A stretch of DNA of 64,000 nucleotides from Variovorax sp. DXTD-1 (GTDB taxonomy: Bacteria > Pseudomonadota > Gammaproteobacteria > Burkholderiales > Burkholderiaceae_C): assembly GCF_003984625.1 (NCBI RefSeq), contig NZ_RWKH01000005.1, positions 124,001-188,000 on the forward strand, read 5' to 3'. The notes under the pieces were generated by a model, which did not search any database, was not told the DNA's origin, and was given only the letters and a program-made list of their open reading frames with translations. A program made the translations under genes and the position numbers. Position 1 is the stretch's first letter; every line of letters begins with the position of its first letter. Of this stretch, positions 58,114-64,000 are shown in pieces.

Positions 58114-59481
58114 ATGATCCCTCAGTCCAGGGATGGCACGCCTTCGCGCGCAGCCATCGCAACCACTCCCCAGGTGGCCGCCACGGCCACTGCTACCGCC
58201 AGTACCACCACCACAGCCAGTACCGCCCCGAGCAGATCGTTGCGATGGGTGCAGCTCGCGCTGGGCATCGTCTGCATGGCGATGATCGCCAACGTGCAGT
58301 ACGGCTGGACCCTGTTCGTCGCCCCGATGGAGGCCAAGCATCACTGGGGCCTCGGCGCGATCCAGATCGCCTTCTCGATCTTCGTCGTGGTGGAGACCTG
58401 GCTGGTGCCCGTCGAAGGCTGGCTGGTCGATCGCTTCGGCCCGCGCCCTGTCGTAGCCGCGGGCGCCGTGCTCGCCGCGATGGGCTGGATTCTCAATGCC
58501 TATGCCGACGGGCTGGCCATGCTCTACACAGCCGCCGTGATCTCCGGCGTCGGTGCCGGTTGCGTTTATGGCACCTGCGTCGGCAACGCGCTGAAGTGGT
58601 TTCCTGACAAGCGCGGCCTGGCCGCGGGTCTCACGGCGGCCGGGTTCGGTGCCGGCGCAGCGCTCACCGTGATCCCGATTGCAAACATGATCCAGAGCAC
58701 GGGCTACGAACACACCTTCGTGTACTTCGGCCTCCTCCAGGGAGGCTGCATCTTCCTGCTTGCGATGTTCATGGCGAAGCCCTTCGCCCCCAAGGGCGTG
58801 GCCGCGCAAACACGCCTGGTCATGACCAAGGTCGACTACACGCCCGGGCAGATGATGAAGACGCCCGTCTTCTGGCTCACCTACCTGCTGTTCGTGCTGG
58901 TGGCCGCCGGTGGACTGATGGCAACGGCAGAGATCGGCCCCATCGCGAAAGACTTTCACATCGACAAGTTGCCGATGCACTTTCTCGGCATGTCGATGCC
59001 GCTGCTGACCATGACGCTTGCCATCGACAACCTGGCGAACGGCTTCACCCGGCCGCTGTGCGGCTTCGTCTCGGACAGGATCGGCCGCGAGAACACGATG
59101 CTGCTGGTCTTCGTCGGCGAAGGTTTGGCGCTGCTCGGCTTGAAGCTGTACGGCCATGAACCTGCGGCCTTCATGACCTTTGCGGCGCTCGTGTTCCTGT
59201 TCTGGGGCGAGATCTACTCGATCTTTCCGGCATTGGTGGCCGACACCTTCGGCGGCAAGAATGCCGCGAGCAACGCGGGCACTATGTACACGGCCAAGGG
59301 CACCGCATCGCTGTTCGTGCCGCTGGGCTCGGTACTCGCCGCGGGCGGCAACTGGGACCGCGTCTTCCTGGTGGCTGCCGTCGTGTCGATCGGCGCTGGC
59401 ATTGCCGCCAAGCTGCTCCTCGCACCGATGCGCCGGAGGACGATCGAGACGGGGAATGAGAACTCGGGACGAAGGCGCTGA
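58114..59481 (+). CDS. MFS transporter, oxalate/formate antiporter (OxlT) group
   Basis: 455 residues with twelve spans after a Thr/Ala-rich cytoplasmic N-terminus (ATATATASTTTTAST). NVQYGWTLFVAPMEAKHHWGLGAIQIAFS (core NVQYGWTLFV) and DRFGPRPVVAAGAVLAAMGW are typical of the OxlT subfamily, as is VGNALKWFPDKRGLAAGLTAAGFG (core WFPDKRGLAAGLTAAGFG). Likely exchanges dicarboxylate for formate or moves another organic anion. Start at 58114 chosen because AAGGAAAGG lies upstream of it. An FNR-like box precedes it. Confidence 0.87.
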   Translation: MIPQSRDGTPSRAAIATTPQVAATATATASTTTTASTAPSRSLRWVQLALGIVCMAMIANVQYGWTLFVAPMEAKHHWGLGAIQIAFSIFVVVETWLVPVEGWLVDRFGPRPVVAAGAVLAAMGWILNAYADGLAMLYTAAVISGVGAGCVYGTCVGNALKWFPDKRGLAAGLTAAGFGAGAALTVIPIANMIQSTGYEHTFVYFGLLQGGCIFLLAMFMAKPFAPKGVAAQTRLVMTKVDYTPGQMMKTPVFWLTYLLFVLVAAGGLMATAEIGPIAKDFHIDKLPMHFLGMSMPLLTMTLAIDNLANGFTRPLCGFVSDRIGRENTMLLVFVGEGLALLGLKLYGHEPAAFMTFAALVFLFWGEIYSIFPALVADTFGGKNAASNAGTMYTAKGTASLFVPLGSVLAAGGNWDRVFLVAAVVSIGAGIAAKLLLAPMRRRTIETGNENSGRRR

Positions 59482-59589
59482 TTGCCGTACGCCCCTGCGG
59501 TGAGAACGGCCACAAGCGGACCTTCGCACCAACTATGCTAGGCGGTCAAGAACAAATCCCGCCCGGCCACTGCCGGAGATAAGCCGACC

Positions 59590-60483
59590 ATGCACTCGAC
59601 CGGAACTCTGCGCGGCATCACCGCGATGCTGTTGGCCTGCGCCTTCTTTGCCTGCATGGACGCACTGCTCAAGAGCCTGGCCGGACACTACCCGCCCGTG
59701 CAAGTGATGGCCCTGCGCGGACTCACGGCGCTGCCTCTGGTGTGCCTGTACATCGCGTGGCGACGCGAGGCAGCAGGCGTTTTCGGCCGTCGGCTGCGTT
59801 GGCGCCTGCACTTGCTGCGCACCGCGCTGAACATGACGATGCTTGTGCTCTTCGTCCATGGCCTGAAGACCCTGGGCCTGGCAGAGGCCTACACACTCAC
59901 TTTCATCGCTCCGCTGCTGATGGTGCTCATCGCCGTGCCCATGCTGGGCGAGTCGGTCCAGCCGCGGCACTGGGTCGCCATCGGGCTGGGCTTCGTCGGT
60001 GTCGTGATCGCGCTGCGGCCCGAGCAGGGAGCCTTCCTCTCGGTGGGCGCTCTGGCGATCCTGGTGGCCGCAGTCTGCTACGCGCTGTCGAACATGCTGG
60101 GCCGACTCATCAGCCGCACTGAATCGAGCGCCGCCCTGGTCTTCTGGACCACCGCCGGCATGGCTGTGGGCGGTTGCCTGCTATCGGCCCCGCAATGGGT
60201 GCCCATACAGGCTCAACACACGTGGGTGCTGGCGGGTTTGGCCATCAGCGGCTTTCTGGGGCAGATGGCCATCGCCGAAGCCTTCCGCCACGGCCAGGCC
60301 GCTGCCATCGCCCCCTTCGAATACAGCGCCCTCGCCTGGGCGCTTCTGCTGGACTGGGCATTCTGGCAAGCCACGCCCGATGCATGGACGCTGGGTGGTG
60401 GCGCGTTGATCGTTGCGAGCGGACTGTGGCTGGCGCGAATCGAGGCGCCAGGAGCCGCGCAGCAAAAGCGGCAGACCGCCTGA
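59590..60483 (+). CDS. DMT-superfamily transporter with EamA domains
   Basis: 297 residues, ten predicted spans in two EamA repeats: ITAMLLACAFFACMDALLKSL and ALAILVAAVCYALSNMLGRLI (core AVCYALSNMLGR). Typical end FEYSALAWALLLDWAFWQATPD (core FEYSALAWALLLDW). Exporter of amino acids or metabolites; ligand unknown. Stands alone between the MFS gene and the convergent ankyrin gene. Confidence 0.87.
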   Translation: MHSTGTLRGITAMLLACAFFACMDALLKSLAGHYPPVQVMALRGLTALPLVCLYIAWRREAAGVFGRRLRWRLHLLRTALNMTMLVLFVHGLKTLGLAEAYTLTFIAPLLMVLIAVPMLGESVQPRHWVAIGLGFVGVVIALRPEQGAFLSVGALAILVAAVCYALSNMLGRLISRTESSAALVFWTTAGMAVGGCLLSAPQWVPIQAQHTWVLAGLAISGFLGQMAIAEAFRHGQAAAIAPFEYSALAWALLLDWAFWQATPDAWTLGGGALIVASGLWLARIEAPGAAQQKRQTA

Positions 60484-60538
60484 GCCGCTGCCAAGTGCGC
60501 CGGCTAGGCCTCATGCTTTTGCGGCAATCGCCAAGGCG

Positions 60539-62185
60539 TCAAGCAGCGGCGCCGAGCAGCGCATCCGCGACGTCGTCCGCGAACCGATAGCGCTTGTCTC
60601 CGATCAGGACGATGTCCGATCCGTTCGGATCCGGCCGCGCAGGCGGCAGGCCATGTGCGCACAAGGCCCCTGCGCAGCCGACCCAGTCACCGCCTTCGAC
60701 CGGTTCGTTGAGCGATGCCCAGGACAGGCTGCCGCAAACGTTGTCGCCGAAGCCGTGCATCGTCCGCCAATCGGCGCCGTGCTCCAGCAGAAAGTGCGTG
60801 AGCGCTGCATCACCACGGAAAACAGCGTGGTTGAGCGCTGAGGCGTCGATGTCGCCACCGCGGATCTCGATCGGCCACCCGCACGTCACCATCGCCTTGA
60901 CGGCGGCAACGCACCCCTGCGCAGCGAGTTCGGGGAGCATGCGCAGCCGGGCATCGTCAAGGGCGTCGATCACGCCCGGGTGGGCCTGCTGAATTGCGCG
61001 AGCCGATTCCGCATCGCCGCGCGCGCAGGCAGCCACGAATGCTTCATCCGCTGCAAGCGGCTCACGGTGCGCGCCTGCACGCTCCAGGAGCGCGGCAACC
61101 TCGGCTTGCCCGAAGCGAAGCGCCAATGTGCGGGCCGGAACGCCATCCGGTGTGCGCGCGTCCGCCTTCGCGCCGGCCGCAAGCAGGGCTTGCACATGAG
61201 CAGGCGAGCGGCGGCGGCGGATCGCCCACAGCAGCGGCGATCCCCAATCGGATGTAGGCGGAGCCAGCGGTGGCTCGTTGGGGTCGCCACCGTGATCGAG
61301 CAGCAGTTGCAATACGTTGGCGTCGTCGAGATCGAGCGCGCGATACATCGCGTTCGAGCCGGGAATCCGCGCGCCGGCATCGAGCAGCAGCTTGGTGCAC
61401 GCGGGCGCTTCGAGTGAGTGGTAGAGAGACTCGCCATCGTTCGGATCCGCGCCGGCCTCGAGCAGAAGCCGGGTCAGCTCCGGATCGAAAGCCTTGCCCG
61501 CGGCGCCATAGAGCGCCGACAGCCGCTCTGTGGCCGAAGGCGCCTCGAGCGAAGCCGGAGGCCAACGGTTGCCGACGGACTGGTTGGGCGACGCGCCGGC
61601 GGCCAGCAGGAAACTCGCGCAACTGCGCAACCGCTCTCGAAAGCCCGGCCGGCTTGCCAGCCCCGAATGGGTCACCGCCACCAGCGGGGGCAGGCGCAGC
61701 GGCCCACCCTCGCGGTGGACCCATGCGGGATCGTGCAGCGTCGCGCGACGGAGGCGAGCCTCGTCCCCGACGGCACAAGCCAGGTATGGATCGTCGCCGG
61801 GCAGCGTCGGGTTCTCGATGAGCAACCGTTCGGCCACGGCGGGCCGATGGGCGTTGTTGCCGCCAGCGACGTCGCCGGCATAGACCATGGACAGCCATCG
61901 GCGCACCGCCAGGCTCGGATCGTCGGCGAGCGCGCGGCGTGCATGCACGAAGAGCTGCAGGTCGGCCCAAGAGGGAAAGCCATGCTCCCGCGCCAGGCAC
62001 GACTGTGCATCGTGCAGGCGCAAGGACATGGCGAGCAGGTCCTTGTTCTCCTTGCCGCGAGCCGCAGGCAGAGATTCGCGGAATCGCTGCATCACCGCGG
62101 CATCTTCGCGACGATAAAGGGTGAGCAATTCCTTGGCCTGCTTCTTCAATTGGCCAATGTCGGGACGAGGGGGAACGCGCTTCAT
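60539..62185 (-). CDS. Ankyrin-repeat protein
   Basis: 548 residues from the ATG at 62185 (GGAGG five bases before). N-terminal about 90 residues form a helical segment (RPDIGQLKKQAKELLTLYRRED, core LKKQAKELLTLYR, seen in other bacterial ankyrin proteins). About ten degenerate ankyrin repeats follow (for example LTRLLLEAGADPNDGESLYH, LLLDHGGDPNEPP, VQALLAAGAKADARTPDG, THFLLEHGADW). Cytoplasmic; a protein-interaction scaffold of unknown partner. Confidence 0.85.
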   Translation of the reverse strand: MKRVPPRPDIGQLKKQAKELLTLYRREDAAVMQRFRESLPAARGKENKDLLAMSLRLHDAQSCLAREHGFPSWADLQLFVHARRALADDPSLAVRRWLSMVYAGDVAGGNNAHRPAVAERLLIENPTLPGDDPYLACAVGDEARLRRATLHDPAWVHREGGPLRLPPLVAVTHSGLASRPGFRERLRSCASFLLAAGASPNQSVGNRWPPASLEAPSATERLSALYGAAGKAFDPELTRLLLEAGADPNDGESLYHSLEAPACTKLLLDAGARIPGSNAMYRALDLDDANVLQLLLDHGGDPNEPPLAPPTSDWGSPLLWAIRRRRSPAHVQALLAAGAKADARTPDGVPARTLALRFGQAEVAALLERAGAHREPLAADEAFVAACARGDAESARAIQQAHPGVIDALDDARLRMLPELAAQGCVAAVKAMVTCGWPIEIRGGDIDASALNHAVFRGDAALTHFLLEHGADWRTMHGFGDNVCGSLSWASLNEPVEGGDWVGCAGALCAHGLPPARPDPNGSDIVLIGDKRYRFADDVADALLGAAA

Positions 62186-62442
62186 GGACACCTCCGTGCA
62201 TCAGATGCCGATGACCCGCAGTGTCGGCTGCACAAAAGGCGTGGATGGGAGATGGAGGCAAGTGGGTTCAACCCTTCCCGCGGGCCCGGGCGCGTCTTGC
62301 ACGCGAAAGAATCATAAAACATACGGGTGCGGCGCGGACTTCTCGTGCCTGCTGCTGCAGGCATTTTCTTGTACCGGACCCTGAGGTTACAGTCGGCAAA
62401 AGAGCCGGACGCCGAGCGTCCGATCCACATGAAAAGGCACGT

Positions 62443-62799
62443 ATGGATTCGCCGCTGGGAACCGTCATCATCTACGCCAGGGACATGCAAAAGGCGGCTG
62501 CCTTCTATGCCCGCTATTTCGGATTTCTCACAGATGGTGAGGTCGTCGACGGCTTGATCGAGCTGAAGCATCCGGCCGGCGGCGCCGGCATGCTCATCCA
62601 TCAAGCAGCCAAGTCCGTGAAGCTTGGGCAAGTGGTAGAAGCGGACGGTCATGTCCTCGGCACAATCCCGCCACAGCCAGAATTTGCCCGCTCCGCATTC
62701 CAGCAGATTGCAGGAATGCGAAGCTCGATACCTTCGACTGGCAGACGCCTGCGTTCTACCGAAAGCATCGGCTGCGGTGAAGGACATCCACCCGAGTAA
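62443..62799 (+). pseudogene. Truncated VOC/glyoxalase-family gene
   Basis: The first about 63 residues (MDSPLGTVIIYARDMQKAAAF ... IHQAAKSVKLGQ) are a good N-terminal half of a vicinal-oxygen-chelate protein. After that, the usual second half (VADVDAF, FGPxHQA, KDPDxNSVS) is missing and the frame runs on through unrelated sequence for about 55 residues to a stop at 62797. I read it as a deletion fusion with a GNAT gene remnant. A translated product would lack half the metal site. Confidence 0.7.
62706..62780 (+). pseudogene. Remnant of a GNAT acetyltransferase C-terminus
   Basis: In another frame from the VOC gene, 62706-62780 reads DCRNAKLDTFDWQTPAFYRK then HRLR and a stop. LDTFDWQxPxFYRKH is the well-known GNAT C-terminal signature where the chain binds acetyl-CoA and folds strand seven. 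No upstream or downstream part of that gene remains. Confidence 0.65.
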
Positions 62800-62838
62800 A
62801 CTCCGCGGCTTTTCGTTTCTGTAGAGGAGCGGCTTGCG

Positions 62839-63234
62839 ATGGCTGTCTTAGGCACCGGCCCTTACTTCCACGGCACGCGGGCGGATCTCCAGGTGGGCGA
62901 CCTGCTCACCGCAGGCTTCCGTTCAAACTACGACGGCGACGTCGTGATGAACCACATCTACTTCACCGCCTGGCCAAAGGGCGCCGGGCTGGCCGCCGAA
63001 ATGGCGAAGGGAGATGGACGTTGCCGCGTCTACATCGTCGAGCCCACGGGCGCCTTCGAGGACGACCCCAACGTCACCGACAAGAAGTTTCCGGGCAATC
63101 CCACACGCTCGTACCGCAGCCGGGAGCCGCTTCGTATCGTCGGCGAACTCGAGATCTGGGAACCCTTTGACGCGGAGTACATCCGGCAACTCAGGGAGCG
63201 CGTACGCACAGGCATGGGGGAGATCATCAACTGA
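62839..63234 (+). CDS. arr: Rifampin ADP-ribosyltransferase (Arr)
   Basis: 131 residues. FYHGT-like start YFHGTRADLQVGDLLTAGF, MNHIYFTAWPKGAGLAAEMA, then VYIVEPTGAFEDDPNVTDKK and FPGNPTRSYRSREPLRIVGE: the complete Arr family pattern. Transfers ADP-ribose from NAD+ to the C23 hydroxyl of rifampicin and inactivates it. GTAGAGGAGC precedes the ATG. Flanked by decayed genes, so perhaps acquired or kept from an older island; codon use is not visibly different. Confidence 0.9.
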   Translation: MAVLGTGPYFHGTRADLQVGDLLTAGFRSNYDGDVVMNHIYFTAWPKGAGLAAEMAKGDGRCRVYIVEPTGAFEDDPNVTDKKFPGNPTRSYRSREPLRIVGELEIWEPFDAEYIRQLRERVRTGMGEIIN

Positions 63235-63305
63235 ATGCAGAGCGGTTGTCGCTCTCCTCTTGCACGATCAAGGCGAGCGTTCTTCGCGCCGTTCTTCTGG
63301 CCGGA

Positions 63306-63710
63306 TCAATGGCATGGCTGAAAACGCGGGCACTCCTCGGCCACACGAATAGCGGTCACCGTATTTTTCCCATCGATGCGCCTGGAAGTGAACTTGACCC
63401 AAGAGCCCTCGGGAATATCGGCCAGCAGCGAACGATCGGCGAGCCTGAAGGTCTGCGTTGTAAACGGAATCTTCGATCGGGGCAGCAGCTTCAATCGAAC
63501 GTAGAGCTTGTCGCCCGGCTTTTCATACGTCGATGTGAGTGCGGAACGACACTGTTCGTTCGTCAACGCGCCATTGAGCTTTCGTCGGTCGGCGCGAAGG
63601 TTCGCTCGATCGGCGCTGCGACCAAGCGTGGCACGCCGGCAGCGCGTGCAGAATGCGACCAACGGCCGGAACCGGCCGATTCTGTTGAAAAACTCGGTCG
63701 CAGCGTTCAC
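63306..63710 (-). pseudogene. Truncated gene, C-terminus CusF/OB-fold-like, N-terminus from a mobile element
   Basis: 134 residues as read. The first residues (MNAATEFFNRIGR) are encoded by the terminal inverted repeat at 63674-63696, and the next 45 have no recognisable domain. The last 60 (SLLADIPEGSWVKFTSRRID then NTVTAIR) resemble a small copper-binding OB fold (CusF type): hydrophobic-D-I-x-x-G-x-x-V-x-F...VTxI. Probably the surviving C-terminal half of a periplasmic protein, its signal peptide lost to the insertion. Resemblance is weak, so treat the family as tentative. Confidence 0.4.
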
Positions 63711-63840
63711 CGCTGCACCGTGGCGAAAATCGACCTCTCAGATCGACCCAGGATCGACGATCGCGGCCCAGGGAATGGTTTGACCACCCCTGCAAATGTG
63801 CCCAAGAGAGCGCAATTCGAGTTTTTCAACAGAATCGGCC
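63674..63840. mobile_element. 167-bp element with 23-bp perfect terminal inverted repeats
   Basis: GGCCGATTCTGTTGAAAAAC (63674 on) and its exact complement GTTTTTCAACAGAATCGGCC (to 63840) extend over 23 bases each (CTCG/CGAG inward). Nothing in the 121-bp interior codes for a transposase. This fits a miniature inverted-repeat element or the two joined ends of an insertion sequence that lost its middle. No clear target duplication: GGAACC before and AGGAGC after do not match. Confidence 0.6.
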
Positions 63841-63898
63841 AGGAGCGGACCTTCGCGCTATGGCCTCACAAGAGGGCCTCTGTAACATAGCAAAGAAC

Positions 63899-64000
63899 AT
63901 GAACATCAACACGCTTGCACGCAAAGCTGCAAAACCGGGAGGGCCTGAATCCTATGGCGGCGCCGTCGAAGTTGAAGACCTGTTTCGCTTCGTGCTGTTT
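63899..64000 (+). CDS. Start of an unidentified gene, cut by the window edge
   Basis: ATG at 63899 opens a frame of 34 codons (MNINTLARKAAKPGGPESYG then GAVEVEDLFRFVLF) that is still open at the edge. No strong ribosome binding site (CAAAGAAC). Family not recognisable from this part. Confidence 0.35.
   Translation, partial: MNINTLARKAAKPGGPESYGGAVEVEDLFRFVLF

Noticed and set aside
62380..62410. MerR-type long-spacer promoter near TTGTACCGGACCCTGAGG
   Set aside because: The inverted repeat is imperfect with an extra base and no merR gene is nearby.

Overview
The window is GC-rich (high third-position GC throughout) and looks like a chromosomal segment of a beta-proteobacterium of the Comamonadaceae, most probably Variovorax or a close relative. 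Reasons: GTP-dependent PEP carboxykinase, a methionine synthase split into two genes with an SAH riboswitch before the second, the hutF/hutG type of histidine degradation, and many dispersed G/C-rich palindromic repeats of the kind common in this family. The taxonomic call is inference from gene content and style; no rRNA or tRNA gene is visible.

Layout. 1-3.5 kb: end of a nucleoside-recognition membrane protein, a metallophosphoesterase, a LysR regulator and two small proteins whose upstream regions share a palindromic motif. 3.5-14.6 kb: housekeeping and unassigned genes (pckG, a 50-residue membrane protein, threonine ammonia-lyase, a double AAA+ ATPase, an S41 protease lipoprotein, a nucleoside hydrolase lipoprotein, recQ). 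14.6-28.3 kb: a complete histidine utilisation locus (hutC, H, U, D, I, F, G) with a NitT/TauT-type ABC transporter, a polar amino acid binding protein plus permease, and an IclR regulator; HutC-type operators (TGTA-N2-TACA) lie before the ABC transporter and before hutH. 28.3-34.7 kb: methionine synthase in two pieces, separated by an SH3-domain protein, a LysR regulator and a PACE-type efflux gene. 34.7-38 kb: a three-gene overlapping glycosyltransferase/flippase operon (gtr-like).

38-56.2 kb is the most interesting region. It encodes what reads as one pathway for nicotinamide/nicotinate through a reductive route: a Tat-exported nicotinamidase, a branched-chain-type ABC importer with two binding proteins, a NicAB-type molybdenum hydroxylase with three c-type heme motifs, a 6-hydroxynicotinate reductase (Hnr-like), an enamidase (Ena-like), a ferredoxin-NADP reductase, a TetR regulator with inverted-repeat sites, an ApbE-related UPF0280 protein and two tandem DUF1185 ('amino acid synthesis') proteins of unknown function. 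The Hnr/Ena pair is known from the anaerobe Eubacterium barkeri; here it is combined with an aerobic-type NicAB and importer.

56.2-64 kb: an alpha/beta hydrolase, an AhpD-like protein, an OxlT-type MFS transporter behind an FNR-like box, a DMT exporter, a divergent ankyrin-repeat protein, then a decayed stretch: a VOC gene fused to a GNAT remnant, a rifampin ADP-ribosyltransferase (Arr), a truncated gene and a 167-bp element with 23-bp perfect terminal inverted repeats.

A theme across the window is dispersed palindromic repeats lying between genes and, in recQ and nicB, inside reading frames where they are translated as low-complexity insertions.
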